From NCBI GenBank assembly GCA_016787805.1, contig JAEUTY010000014.1, positions 1 to 64,000 on the forward strand: a stretch of 64,000 bases of DNA, written 5' to 3'. A program made the translations under genes and the position numbers. Position 1 is the first letter of the stretch; the number at the start of each line of letters is the position of its first letter. A model generated the notes under the pieces. That model did no database searches and was not told the DNA's origin. It saw only the letters and a list, made by a program, of their open reading frames with translations. This document shows positions 1 to 8,901 of this stretch, piece after piece. This stretch comes from Flavobacterium sp. Its GTDB lineage: Bacteria; Bacteroidota; Bacteroidia; Flavobacteriales; Flavobacteriaceae.

Positions 1-39
1 CCCGATTGTAGCGGCACGCAGTATAGCGTAAAGCGGGAC
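1..39 (+). repeat. Dispersed structured element, copy A (5' end cut by window)
   Basis: Starts CCCGATTGTAGCGG at the window edge and ends AAAGCGGGAC. The terminal CCCG and CGGG can pair. It is a short version of the family also found at 15644, 16967, 20982, 23811, 27646, 45617 and 57513. It lies beyond the 3' end of murB. The leading CTAGC of other copies would be outside the window. Confidence 0.7.
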
Positions 40-70
40 AAGTGTTGTTAAAAAAGATAAATAGCTGCTT

Positions 71-1084
71 CTAAATCACATTCACTTCGGCTTCAATTGC
101 AATGCCGTATTTGTCGAAAACGGTTTTTTGAACGTAGCGCGATAAAGCCAAAATTTCTTGTCCGCTTGCGTTGCCGTAATTGACCAACACTAGCGCCTGA
201 TTTTTGTGAACGCCTGCGTCGTCTTTGCGATAACCTTTTAAACCAGCATGTTCGATGAGCCAGCCCGCGGGAACTTTGATTTCATTTTCGCCAACTTCGA
301 AAAATTTGATATCGGGAAATTGGGTTTGCACTTTTTGAAATTGCTCTTTTGAAATCACTGGATTTTTGAAGAAACTGCCGCTATTACCGAGTTCTTTTGG
401 GTTGGGTAATTTGCTGTTTCGAATGGCGATTACCGCGTTGGAAACGTCTTTTATAGTTGGGTTTTCGACGTTGTTTTTGGCCAATTCGCCTTGAATATCG
501 CCATAAGCAACACTAATTTTATGGTTCTTTTTAGTCAATTTGAAAATGACAGAAGTGATGATGAATTGGTCTTTGGCTTCGTGTTTGAAAACGCTTTCAC
601 GGTAGCCAAAATGACAATCTTCTTTGGTGAATGTTTTGAGTGTTTGTGTTTGAATATTCATCGCTTCGCACGAAACAAAAGTATCTTTGATTTCGGCGCC
701 ATAAGCACCAATATTTTGTACAGGTGTTGTACCTACGTTGCCCGGAATGAGCGACATGTTTTCCAATCCACCAAAATTTTGATTGATGGTCCATAGTACA
801 AATTCGTGCCAATTTTCGCCAGCTTGACCTTCCACCCAAACGAAATCGTCGTTTTCTTGGATAATTTTTCTTCCTTTCAAATCAATATGAATGACCAACG
901 CGTCAATATCTTGGGTTAGCAACATATTGCTTCCGCCACCTAAAATGAATTTTTTTTCGGTTTGGTGTTGATGCAAAATAGATTTCAATTCGGTCAGCGA
1001 ATGCACAGCAACGAACTGTTTTGCTTTGGCTTCGATGCCGAAAGTGTTGAATTTTTTTAAGGAAAAATTAGTTTGAATCTGCAT
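71..1084 (-). CDS. murB: UDP-N-acetylmuramate dehydrogenase (MurB)
   Basis: NADPH- and FAD-dependent reduction of UDP-GlcNAc-enolpyruvate to UDP-MurNAc, the second step of cytoplasmic peptidoglycan precursor synthesis. The 337 aa show the FAD-binding motif GGGSN (49-53), PGNVGTTPVQNIGAYG (114-129), YRES with Arg162, the catalytic serine in GNSGSFFKNP (Ser237), and a C-terminal EAEVNVI with the conserved Glu333. Length and order fit the E. coli-like type I MurB. It starts at ATG and is followed downstream by a dispersed repeat. The upstream neighbour (DUF2461) has the same orientation after a 44-bp gap filled by an ATTGC/ATTGCC micro-repeat. Confidence 0.97.
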   Translation of the reverse strand: MQIQTNFSLKKFNTFGIEAKAKQFVAVHSLTELKSILHQHQTEKKFILGGGSNMLLTQDIDALVIHIDLKGRKIIQENDDFVWVEGQAGENWHEFVLWTINQNFGGLENMSLIPGNVGTTPVQNIGAYGAEIKDTFVSCEAMNIQTQTLKTFTKEDCHFGYRESVFKHEAKDQFIITSVIFKLTKKNHKISVAYGDIQGELAKNNVENPTIKDVSNAVIAIRNSKLPNPKELGNSGSFFKNPVISKEQFQKVQTQFPDIKFFEVGENEIKVPAGWLIEHAGLKGYRKDDAGVHKNQALVLVNYGNASGQEILALSRYVQKTVFDKYGIAIEAEVNVI

Positions 1085-1128
1085 TGTAAATTGATATTGC
1101 TTTTTGCTATTGCCATTGCCATTGAATT

Positions 1129-1803
1129 TTACTCCTCTGTTTCTAGTGCGCGACGCAAAAAGTCGTTCATGGGTTTTAGTGCCATTAGTTTTTTGGCGAT
1201 AGTTTTACTAAAATCGGGTTGGGTGAACAGTTTTTCGTCGATTTTTTGCGAAGCTGTGTAGCTTTTTAGTTTCAAAAACTCGATGGCAGGATGGTTGGGA
1301 TCGATGTCTTTGGGTGCTTTTTTGAGCATGTTGTTTTCGTCGCGAGTGATTTGGTTGAACTCACTTTTAAAGGTTTTATCGGTAACGATTTTTTCTAAAT
1401 CATCGTGGAAAAACTCAATTTCTTTACGAATTAATTTTAATTCATTTGGCTCCGGACACCAAACACCACCAGCGATAAAGCATGCACCTTTTTCGTAGTG
1501 TATGTAATAACCTGGACTGTTTTTACGATTTTTATTTTGTGTAAACCAAACGCCCATATTGGTTTTGTAAGGTGATTTGTCTTTTGAAAAACGAATGTCA
1601 CGATTGATGCGAAACGTACAATTTTTAACTTCCAATGGTTCCAAAGTTGGATCCAATGGTTTCATTTCTGAAAGAATGGAAGCAATAAAACTGTGGTAGT
1701 CTTTTTTGTAGTCTTCATATCTTTTTTTGTTGGCATGCATCCATTCGGTGTTGTTGTTGGCAATTAAATCGTCTAAAAATTGTAGCGCTTGTTTAGTAAT
1801 CAT
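1129..1803 (-). CDS. DUF2461 (TIGR02453) family protein
   Basis: A 224-aa soluble protein of the DUF2461/TIGR02453 family, whose biochemical role is not established. Family hallmarks are the N-terminal LQFLDDLIANNNTEWM stretch, the central FRINRDIRFSKDKSPYKTN block (about 63-81) and GGVWCPEPNEL further on. There is no signal peptide or membrane segment. The start is only 2 bp from the stop of the upstream rhodanese-thioredoxin gene, so the two are probably co-transcribed. The family call is firm; a function would be a guess. Confidence 0.88.
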   Translation of the reverse strand: MITKQALQFLDDLIANNNTEWMHANKKRYEDYKKDYHSFIASILSEMKPLDPTLEPLEVKNCTFRINRDIRFSKDKSPYKTNMGVWFTQNKNRKNSPGYYIHYEKGACFIAGGVWCPEPNELKLIRKEIEFFHDDLEKIVTDKTFKSEFNQITRDENNMLKKAPKDIDPNHPAIEFLKLKSYTASQKIDEKLFTQPDFSKTIAKKLMALKPMNDFLRRALETEE

Positions 1804-1805
1804 AC

Positions 1806-2528
1806 TTACAGTTTTTTTCTAAGTTCTTCTTCAGTAATATAGCCCACATTTTGCCAGGTCACTTTGTTTTTGTCGTACAACATCAATGTGGGTAAAGCGT
1901 CTACTTTTAGTTCCGTAGCCAAGGCTTCGTTTTTATCCACATCAATGCGAATAATAGTGACTTTATCTTTCAACTCAGTTGCCATTTTATCTAAATACGG
2001 TGCCATTTTTTTACACGGACCGCACCATTCAGCGTAAAAATCAATCAAGACTTTTTTGTCGCTATTGGTTAATTTATCAAAATCGGCTTTGGTCATTCCG
2101 GTTTGCGCTACTTTTTTATCGCTTAAACCCAAAGCATTCCATTTCATCATGCCGCCTTTCATGTTGTACACTTCGGTAAAGCCTAACTCTTTCATTTTAG
2201 CTATTGCAGCACTACTTCTTCCACCGCTTAGGCAATACACAAAAGTAGGTTTCATTTTATCTAATTTACTGATTTCCGATTGAAAATTCGGGCTATTGAA
2301 GTTGATGTTTATGGCATTGTCAAGATGTTTTGAGTTGAATTCATCAGGAGTTCGAACATCTACAATTTGCAAATTGGCAGTCGCTTTCAATTTTTCAGCA
2401 AATACAGTTGCGTCAATGGTTTCGTTGATAATTGTTGCTTGATTTGAAGTAGTTTCTTCTTTGTTTTGACCTTTGCAGCTTATCAATAAAAAAGTCACGG
2501 TCAAAAAGGTAAAAAGTTTTAATTTCAT
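1806..2528 (-). CDS. Rhodanese-thioredoxin fusion lipoprotein
   Basis: A 240-aa lipoprotein predicted to act in the periplasm. The ATG at 2528 is chosen because it gives a signal peptide with lipobox LISC (Cys18); a longer in-frame extension to 2579 would bury that signal. A rhodanese domain (about 50-135) carries active-site Cys99 in CLSGGRS. A thioredoxin domain (about 145-240) carries WCGPC at 168-172 and the cis-proline near 213. Fusing a persulfide-handling domain to a thiol reductase suggests that one domain reduces or unloads the other; that is inference. A TAnnTTTG promoter sits just upstream. Confidence 0.92.
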   Translation of the reverse strand: MKLKLFTFLTVTFLLISCKGQNKEETTSNQATIINETIDATVFAEKLKATANLQIVDVRTPDEFNSKHLDNAININFNSPNFQSEISKLDKMKPTFVYCLSGGRSSAAIAKMKELGFTEVYNMKGGMMKWNALGLSDKKVAQTGMTKADFDKLTNSDKKVLIDFYAEWCGPCKKMAPYLDKMATELKDKVTIIRIDVDKNEALATELKVDALPTLMLYDKNKVTWQNVGYITEEELRKKL

Positions 2529-2551
2529 GTTGAAGTAATTTAAATGAAATA

Positions 2552-2580
2552 CAAAAATAAAGCAGTAAAAATAGAACAAT
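2552..2580 (-). promoter_or_regulatory. Promoter of the rhodanese-thioredoxin gene
   Basis: On the minus strand, a -7 element TATTTTTG (2552-2559) lies 18 nt from a TTG (2578-2580), matching the Bacteroidota pattern. It is 23 bp upstream of the chosen ATG, which supports that start. Confidence 0.55.
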
Positions 2581-2590
2581 ATAACAAATG

Positions 2591-3670
2591 TTACAAACTA
2601 AATATTTTGTAACTCTGATGTGTACTTTTAACAATGGCCTCGGTACGTTCGGGATGCGTGTCTGAAATGAATAATTGCCCAAATTCTTCGGCATTAACCA
2701 TTGCTACAATTTGGCTTACACGTGTTTCATCTAACTTGTCAAAAATATCATCAAAAAGTAAAATAGGTTTTTCGCCACTTTGTTTTTTTACAAATTCGAA
2801 TTGCGCCAATTTTAATGCGATTAAAAACGATTTTTGTTGACCTTGCGAACCGAATTTTTTGATAGGAAAGCCATCGATTTGAAATGCTAAATCGTCTTTA
2901 TGAATACCAACGGAAGTATATTGTAAAGCTCTGTCTTTGGCCAAATTTTCTTCTAAAAGAGCGATTAAATGGTTTTCAAACAAATGACTCTCATAAATCA
3001 ATTGAACCGTTTCTGAGGAACTTGTAATCGTTTGATGGTGTTTATTGAAAATGGGAAGAAAATTTTCTATAAACTGTTTTCTTTTTTCAAAAATTGATTG
3101 CCCTAAACCATTCAATTGTTGATTGTATATCGATAGAGTTTCGTTGTCGAACGTATGATTCAGAGCAAAATATTTTAATAAAGCATTGCGCTGGCTGATG
3201 ATTTTTTGGTACTGAATAAGTTCTTGCAAATACGTTGGTTCGAGTTGTGAAATAACCGTGTCAATAAATCGTCTTCGGGTTTCGCTGCCTTCAATAATAA
3301 GATCGTTATCGGCAGGTGAGATAATGACGAGCGGAATAAAACCAATGTGATCCGAGAACTTTTCGTAGATTTTGCCGTTGCGTTTCAAAATTTTCTTTTG
3401 GCCTTTTTTGAAACTGCTCACAATTTGTTCCGTTCGGTTGTTTTTTTCAAATTCACCGTCAATTACAAAAAAATCTTCGTTGTGCTTAATGTTTTGAATG
3501 GCCAAAGGATTAAAATAACTTTTTCCATTCGCCAAATGATAAATAGCATCGAGAACATTGGTTTTTCCAATGCCATTCTTTCCTACAAAACAATTGATTT
3601 TAGCATCAAATTCGAAAGTTGCCTCAGAAAAATTTTTGTAATTGAATAAAGAAATTTTTTTTAAAAACAT
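2591..3670 (-). CDS. recF: DNA replication and repair protein RecF
   Basis: SMC-like ATPase of the RecFOR pathway that helps load RecA at ssDNA-dsDNA junctions. The 359 aa show Walker [10 protein letters not shown] (30-38), the RecF block [20 protein letters not shown] (about 118-137), an ABC-type signature in [17 protein letters not shown] and Walker [13 protein letters not shown]. It lies apart from dnaA, dnaN and gyrB, which is usual in Bacteroidota. It is divergent from the TPR protein at 3815. The 144-bp intergenic stretch holds a short fragment (3691-3704, TGCGCTAAGAGCTT) shared with the long dispersed elements at 15644 and 20982. Confidence 0.96.
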   Translation of the reverse strand: MFLKKISLFNYKNFSEATFEFDAKINCFVGKNGIGKTNVLDAIYHLANGKSYFNPLAIQNIKHNEDFFVIDGEFEKNNRTEQIVSSFKKGQKKILKRNGKIYEKFSDHIGFIPLVIISPADNDLIIEGSETRRRFIDTVISQLEPTYLQELIQYQKIISQRNALLKYFALNHTFDNETLSIYNQQLNGLGQSIFEKRKQFIENFLPIFNKHHQTITSSSETVQLIYESHLFENHLIALLEENLAKDRALQYTSVGIHKDDLAFQIDGFPIKKFGSQGQQKSFLIALKLAQFEFVKKQSGEKPILLFDDIFDKLDETRVSQIVAMVNAEEFGQLFISDTHPERTEAIVKSTHQSYKIFSL

Positions 3671-3785
3671 TGCGAATGGCTTACTAATACTGCGCTAAGA
3701 GCTTTTTTAAATCTACTTTTTTAAAGAGGGTGCAAATTATTGAAAAATATCGACAAAAATCGCTTTTAATTCTGAATAAAAATTT

Positions 3786-3793
3786 TATTTTTG
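3786..3793 (+). promoter_or_regulatory. -7 promoter element of the TPR-ribH unit
   Basis: TATTTTTG, a perfect TAnnTTTG, 21 bp before the ATG at 3815. No convincing -33 TTTG is seen at the usual distance. Confidence 0.5.
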
Positions 3794-3814
3794 CGCACAC
3801 TAAATTAAATTTAA

Positions 3815-4606
3815 ATGGCAACATATAATAAAAGAGGTTACAAAGCACCAAAAGAAAAAGAGGAAAAGTTAGATAATACTTTTATTGAAGATACTCCAAA
3901 TGTAGATGATAAAGACAGTACAACAGCAAAAGCTTTTGACGCATTAGATCAAACTGCATCAAGAACGGAAGATTTTGTTGCTAAAAATCAAAAATATATC
4001 TTAGGTTTCTTAGGATTAATTGCTTTAGTAACAATTAGCTATTTATTGTACCAAAAATTTGTTGCTGGTCCGAATGAAGATGAAGCTGCAGATGAATTAT
4101 TTGTTGCACAGCAAAATTTCCAAAAAGCGCTTGATGCTACTGATCAATCGAAAGATTCATTGTTCAATTTAGTAATCAAAGGTTCAGAAGGAAAATTAAG
4201 TGCAATTGATGTTGCTAATCAATATTCAGGTACTGATGCAGCAAATTTAGCTAATTATTATGCTGGTATTGCTTACTTAAACTTAGGTAAATACAAAGAA
4301 TCAATTGAGTATTTAGAGAAATTCTCTTCTAAAGATGTAATGCTTTCGGCTATTGCTCAAGGTGCGATTGGTGATGCATTTGCTCAAAGAAATCAACCCA
4401 AAGATGCTTTAGAATATTATTTGAAAGCGGCTCGTATGAATGAAAATGAATTCACTACGCCTCGTTATTTGATGAAAGCAGGTCAAACAGCTTATTTACT
4501 AGGAAACAAAGCAGATGCGTTGAAATATTTCACTGAAATCAAAGAAAAATTTGAGTCTTCTCAAGAGTCTCAAAACATCGATGCTTTGATTGGAATGGCA
4601 CAATAA
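3815..4606 (+). CDS. TPR membrane-anchored protein (YfgM-like)
   Basis: A 263-aa protein with a charged cytoplasmic N-terminus (1-58), one transmembrane segment (about 61-80, YILGFLGLIALVTISYLLY) and a large tetratricopeptide-like region to the end. This layout resembles YfgM/UPF0070-type proteins, which in E. coli associate with the Sec translocon and BamB-linked envelope chaperoning; transfer of that role here is inference. It is followed by ribH after a 67-bp spacer rich in CAGT/ACTG micro-repeat, so co-transcription is likely. Confidence 0.82.
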   Translation: MATYNKRGYKAPKEKEEKLDNTFIEDTPNVDDKDSTTAKAFDALDQTASRTEDFVAKNQKYILGFLGLIALVTISYLLYQKFVAGPNEDEAADELFVAQQNFQKALDATDQSKDSLFNLVIKGSEGKLSAIDVANQYSGTDAANLANYYAGIAYLNLGKYKESIEYLEKFSSKDVMLSAIAQGAIGDAFAQRNQPKDALEYYLKAARMNENEFTTPRYLMKAGQTAYLLGNKADALKYFTEIKEKFESSQESQNIDALIGMAQ

Positions 4607-4673
4607 TAGTGAACAGTCTCAGTCACAGTTTACAGCTACTGATTACTGCGACTGAAAACTGAAAACTTGAACT

Positions 4674-5171
4674 ATGGCTACCGAAAATAAAAATTTATCC
4701 AATTACGATAAAAACACAATCCCAAATGCGAAGAACTTTCGGTTTGGGATTATTGTTTCAGAATGGAACGATCAAATCACTGAAGGCTTATATAATGGCG
4801 CTATAGCAGCTTTGTTGGATTGTGGTGCACAAAAAGAAAACATTATTCGTTGGAATGTTCCCGGTAGTTTTGAGTTGGTTTATGGTGCGCAACGCATGAT
4901 TGTAACTCAAAATGTTGATGTAGTAATAACAATTGGTTGCGTAATCAAAGGCGAAACGATGCATTTTGAATTTGTCTGCGAAGGAGTAACCCAAGGAATC
5001 AAAGACCTTAACGTTCAAACTGATGTTCCAGTAATTTTTTGTTTGTTGACTGATAATACGATGCAACAATCCATAGATAGAAGCGGTGGAAAGCATGGAA
5101 ATAAAGGAACCGAAGCCGCAATCGCCGCGATCAAAATGGCCGAATTACGTCGGACTTCTGAAAACAACTAA
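4674..5171 (+). CDS. ribH: 6,7-dimethyl-8-ribityllumazine synthase
   Basis: Condenses 5-amino-6-ribitylamino-uracil with 3,4-dihydroxy-2-butanone 4-phosphate, the penultimate step of riboflavin synthesis. The 165 aa show substrate-stacking Trp31 (VSEWN), VPGSFELVYGAQ (62-73), GCVIKGETMHFEFV with catalytic His97, and the C-terminal GGKHGNKGTEAA phosphate-binding segment. The gene is separate from other rib genes. A rho-independent terminator follows. Confidence 0.97.
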   Translation: MATENKNLSNYDKNTIPNAKNFRFGIIVSEWNDQITEGLYNGAIAALLDCGAQKENIIRWNVPGSFELVYGAQRMIVTQNVDVVITIGCVIKGETMHFEFVCEGVTQGIKDLNVQTDVPVIFCLLTDNTMQQSIDRSGGKHGNKGTEAAIAAIKMAELRRTSENN

Positions 5172-5192
5172 TTTTTTTAAACTAATACTATA

Positions 5193-5226
5193 AAGCCTAT
5201 TCTTTTGGAGTAGGTTTTTCTTTTTT
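5193..5226 (+). terminator. Rho-independent terminator after ribH
   Basis: Stem CCTATTC / GAGTAGG (one T-G pair) with a TTTTG loop, then a T-rich tract. It lies 21 bp after the ribH stop. Confidence 0.75.
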
Positions 5227-5264
5227 TAGTAAGTTGTTAACTATGTTTACCCACAGATTTTACT

Positions 5265-5272
5265 TAAATTTG
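5265..5272 (+). promoter_or_regulatory. -7 promoter element of the mutL operon
   Basis: TAAATTTG, a perfect TAnnTTTG, lies 46 bp before the mutL ATG and just after the ribH terminator, so it probably starts the mutL-rhomboid-EEP transcript. Confidence 0.55.
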
Positions 5273-5318
5273 TCGGATTAGTATTAACTATAACAAACCA
5301 AACAAATTCAAAACCAGA

Positions 5319-7199
5319 ATGTCGAGTATAATTCAATTGCTTCCTGATCACGTTGCCAATCAAATTGCTGCAGGCGAAGTGGTGCAACGTCCGGCTTCAG
5401 TTGTAAAGGAATTGCTTGAAAATGCCGTTGATGCCAAAGCTACTGACATAAAGTTAGTCATCAAAGATGCAGGAAAATCGTTGGTGCAAGTCATTGACAA
5501 CGGAATTGGTATGAATATTACTGATGCACGCTTGTGTTTTGAACGTCATGCTACTTCCAAAATCCGTCAAGCGGAAGATTTGTTCGATTTGCATACCAAA
5601 GGTTTTCGTGGTGAAGCTTTAGCGTCGATTGCTGCTATTGCGCATGTGGAAATGAAAACCAAGCAAGAGCAAGACGAATTGGGAACGCATATTGTGATTG
5701 AAGGCAGCAAATTTGTTTCACAAGAACCTTCTGTTTTGCCCAAAGGAACTTCGTTTGCCGTAAAAAACCTGTTTTTTAATATTCCAGCGCGACGTAATTT
5801 TTTAAAATCGGATACGATTGAATTACGCCATATTATTGATGAATTTCACCGTGTTGCATTGGCGCATCCGAACATTTATTTTACAATGATTCACAACGGT
5901 AGTGAAGCATACAATTTACCACAGTCGAATTACAGACAGCGTATTGTCAACGTATTTTCGGCCAAAACCAATGAAAAACTCGTTCCGGTTCAAGAAGAAA
6001 CCGATATACTCAAAATTCAAGGATTTGTTGGTAAGCCCGAATTTGCTAAGAAAAACCGTAGTGAACAATTTTTCTTTGTTAATGATCGCTTTATCAAAAG
6101 TGGGTATTTGCATCATGCAGTGATGGCTGCTTTTGAAGGTTTGTTAAAAGACAATGCTCAGCCGAGTTACTTTTTGTATTTAGATGTGCCACCGAATACC
6201 ATCGACATCAATATTCATCCTACCAAAACGGAGATTAAATTTGACGATGAACATGCGTTGTACGCCATTTTGCGTTCTTCAATCAAGCATAGTTTAGGTC
6301 AATTCAATGTTGCCCCAGTCTTAGATTTTGATCGCGATCCGAATTTAGACACACCTTACCAATACCAAAACAAAACAGCAGAATATCCAACCATTCAAGT
6401 AGATCGTTCATTCAATCCATTTGCTGATGACTCTGGCGATAATGATCTAATGAAGCAAAAGTCAACAAAATCGTATTCAAGTACTTTATCTTATAAAAAG
6501 CAAGATGTTGGAGCTAATTGGGAAAGTTTGTATGTAGGTTTAAAGCAAGACACGGAAGAAATTGGTGGTTTTTCATTTGAAAATGAAGAAGTTACAGCTT
6601 CTTTATTTGATGAAAAAGAAGAGGAGGAGCAAACCACTAAACGTACGTATCAAATTCATAAGAAATATATTGTGAGTCCGATTAAATCGGGAATGGTAAT
6701 TTTGGATCAAAACCGAGCACACCAACGCGTTTTATACGAACAATTTTTGACTAATATGACGGTTAAACAAGCCTCGAGCCAACAATTGTTATTTCCGTTG
6801 CAGTTGCAGTTTTCACCCAATGAAATGAAACTCATCACCGAATTGCAAATGTCGCTAGAAAATACTGGATTTGTTTTTGAATCATTTGAATCGGATGCCG
6901 TTCACATTTCTGGAGTTCCAGTAAATACAAGTGAAAGTGAAGTTTCGATGGTGTTGGAACAATTGATTTCTGATTTGCAAGATGGAATTCCAGAAAGTAG
7001 TTTTTGTCAGAATGATACTATTGCTAAATCGATGGCCAAAAGTTTGGCAGTACGAACCGGAACGTATCTGACTGAAAAAGAACAAGAAAATTTGCTTAAT
7101 AACTTGTTTGCTTGTAAAGAACCGAATGTTTCACCTTTTTTAAAACCCACTTTTATCACCATGAGTGTGGATGATTTGGATAAAAAATTTAGCGTATGA
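5319..7199 (+). CDS. mutL: DNA mismatch repair protein MutL
   Basis: GHKL ATPase linking MutS mismatch recognition to downstream repair. The 626 aa have an N-terminal ATPase with ELLENAVDA (catalytic Glu34), DNGIGM (60-65) and TKGFRGEALASI (93-104), a linker (about 335-440) and a C-terminal dimerisation domain. The position of the MutL endonuclease motif DQHA(x)2E(x)4E reads DQNRAHQRVLYE (463-474), so the motif His and first Glu are replaced. The C-terminal CPHGRP-type metal motif is CKEPNVSPFLKP. The endonuclease is therefore probably inactive. It overlaps the next gene by 4 bp (ATGA). Confidence 0.96.
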   Translation: MSSIIQLLPDHVANQIAAGEVVQRPASVVKELLENAVDAKATDIKLVIKDAGKSLVQVIDNGIGMNITDARLCFERHATSKIRQAEDLFDLHTKGFRGEALASIAAIAHVEMKTKQEQDELGTHIVIEGSKFVSQEPSVLPKGTSFAVKNLFFNIPARRNFLKSDTIELRHIIDEFHRVALAHPNIYFTMIHNGSEAYNLPQSNYRQRIVNVFSAKTNEKLVPVQEETDILKIQGFVGKPEFAKKNRSEQFFFVNDRFIKSGYLHHAVMAAFEGLLKDNAQPSYFLYLDVPPNTIDINIHPTKTEIKFDDEHALYAILRSSIKHSLGQFNVAPVLDFDRDPNLDTPYQYQNKTAEYPTIQVDRSFNPFADDSGDNDLMKQKSTKSYSSTLSYKKQDVGANWESLYVGLKQDTEEIGGFSFENEEVTASLFDEKEEEEQTTKRTYQIHKKYIVSPIKSGMVILDQNRAHQRVLYEQFLTNMTVKQASSQQLLFPLQLQFSPNEMKLITELQMSLENTGFVFESFESDAVHISGVPVNTSESEVSMVLEQLISDLQDGIPESSFCQNDTIAKSMAKSLAVRTGTYLTEKEQENLLNNLFACKEPNVSPFLKPTFITMSVDDLDKKFSV

Positions 7200-8020
7200 T
7201 GAATCTCACACCAGTAGTAAAACAACTACTGATTATAAATATTATTTTCTTTATTGGATCTAACTTTGTAGGTGATTTTGCTTATCAATTACTCTCGCTG
7301 TATTACCCAGAGACAGATTATTTTAAACTTTGGCAACCAATAACTCATATGTTTATGCACGCCAGTGTGTACTTGCCAAATTCTTCATCTAATTTGATGC
7401 ATATTGTTTTTAACATGATGGGATTGGTAATGTTTGGTAGTCCGTTGGAACATTATTGGGGAGGAAAAAAGTTTTTGTTTTTCTACATTTCTTGCGGATT
7501 GGGCGCTGCTTTAATTCAATTAGGAGTAACTTATTATGAAGTTCATACTATTTTGGATAGTTTATCAGAATTAAAATTAAACACTGAAGAAATACATACG
7601 CTATTGAATCTGGATTTTTCTTCAGCCTTTGATTCTAAAGGATTTTTGCAAGAAGGAACTATAAAGGATATTTTGGTTCAATCAAAATGTACTCCTGAAC
7701 AATTTTATGTTTTAGAAGGCGCGATAAGAAATGCTCAAACTCCTATGGTTGGTGCATCTGGAGCAATATATGGGTTGTTAACCGCTTTTGCTTTTATGTT
7801 TCCCAACGCCGAATTGATGTTGATGTTTATTCCTTTTCCAATTAGAGCCAAGTATTTTGTTCCTGGCTTGGTATTAATGGATTTCTTTTCGGGAGTAACT
7901 GGAGTTTCTATATTTGGTGGAGGAATTGCTCATTTTGCTCACGTTGGTGGAGCTTTATTTGGTTTTATTATGATGATGATGTGGAGAAATAATAAATTTA
8001 AACATAATCGTTGGAATTAA
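7196..8020 (+). CDS. Rhomboid family intramembrane serine protease (first of pair)
   Basis: Multi-pass membrane protease of 274 aa. The catalytic serine is in GASGAIYG (Ser188) and the catalytic histidine in HFAHVGGALFG (His249). The N-terminal HMFMHASVYL and LMHIVFNMMGL segments match rhomboid TM1-TM2. A loop of about 65 residues (113-178) is inserted between TM3 and the serine helix. Translation starts within the mutL stop; ATG 7196 and ATG 7199 are both possible. It overlaps the second rhomboid by one base (TAATG), so coupled translation is likely. The substrate is unknown. Confidence 0.93.
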   Translation: MMNLTPVVKQLLIINIIFFIGSNFVGDFAYQLLSLYYPETDYFKLWQPITHMFMHASVYLPNSSSNLMHIVFNMMGLVMFGSPLEHYWGGKKFLFFYISCGLGAALIQLGVTYYEVHTILDSLSELKLNTEEIHTLLNLDFSSAFDSKGFLQEGTIKDILVQSKCTPEQFYVLEGAIRNAQTPMVGASGAIYGLLTAFAFMFPNAELMLMFIPFPIRAKYFVPGLVLMDFFSGVTGVSIFGGGIAHFAHVGGALFGFIMMMMWRNNKFKHNRWN

Positions 8021-8901
8021 TGTCGGTACTTGAAGATTTAAAATTGCAGTACAAAATGGGTAGTATTTCTATCCGATTGGTGTTTTGGAATGTCACTTTA
8101 TTTGTCGTTCCTGAAGTGGTTTTTGCTGTTTTAAAGTTGTTTAATATTAAGATTCAATATTTAAATTTTGTTAGTGTTTCCTCAAGCATTAATGATTTAA
8201 TGTGGAAACCTTGGTCGATGGTTAGTTACTCGTTTTTTCATTCGGGTATTATGCATCTGCTCTTTAATATGTTGATGTTGTATTATGTTGGCCGACTTTT
8301 TATTACCTTTTTTACACAAAAACAACTACTTGGCGTTTATTTACTTGGCGCTATTTTTTCGAGTAGTGTTTTCATTGTTAGTTATGCTTTTTTGCCTGCT
8401 CTAACAACCATTTCTACCCAAATGATTGGTGCTTCAGGTTCTGTTATGGCGATTTTGTTTGCCACTACTTCGTATCAACCGTATATGGAAGTACACTTGT
8501 TTGGTGTTTTCAAAATGAGATTATGGCATATTGCATTTATCCTCGTCTTTTTCGATTTGATTCAGTTACCTTTGGAAAATACAGGTGGGCATTTGGCTCA
8601 CATTGGCGGCGCTGTTTTTGGTTATATTTATATATTTTTGTTAAAAAGAGGCACTGATTTGACTTCTGGAATCAACTCGTTTTTTGATTTTATGGTTACC
8701 ATTTTTAGTAAAAAACAAGGAACTAAATTCAAAAAAGTATATGTAAATCCGAAGAAACCTGCGGTAAAAAGAGAAAGTAAAATTGTAACTAAAGATAAAA
8801 CGCAACAACAAATCGATGAGATTTTGGATAAAATAAGTAAATCGGGTTACGATAGTTTAACAAAAGACGAAAAGGAGTTTTTATTCAATTCTGGTAAATA
8901 G
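8020..8901 (+). CDS. Rhomboid family intramembrane serine protease with C-terminal cytosolic tail
   Basis: A 293-aa second rhomboid directly following the first. ATG 8020 is preferred over an in-frame TTG at 8011 because it forms the TAATG junction with the upstream stop. The catalytic residues are Ser139 (GASGSVMAI) and His194 (HLAHIGGAVFG), and SYSFFHSGIMHLLFNMLML is the expected second membrane segment. A soluble tail follows, ending IDEILDKISKSGYDSLTKDE, which I recognise as the DUF6576-type tail of flavobacterial rhomboids. The EEP gene starts immediately after its stop. Confidence 0.93.
   Translation: MSVLEDLKLQYKMGSISIRLVFWNVTLFVVPEVVFAVLKLFNIKIQYLNFVSVSSSINDLMWKPWSMVSYSFFHSGIMHLLFNMLMLYYVGRLFITFFTQKQLLGVYLLGAIFSSSVFIVSYAFLPALTTISTQMIGASGSVMAILFATTSYQPYMEVHLFGVFKMRLWHIAFILVFFDLIQLPLENTGGHLAHIGGAVFGYIYIFLLKRGTDLTSGINSFFDFMVTIFSKKQGTKFKKVYVNPKKPAVKRESKIVTKDKTQQQIDEILDKISKSGYDSLTKDEKEFLFNSGK

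Noticed and set aside
2591-3814. Replication origin next to recF
   Set aside because: No dnaA, dnaN or DnaA-box cluster (TTATCCACA) is present; recF is not origin-linked in Bacteroidota.
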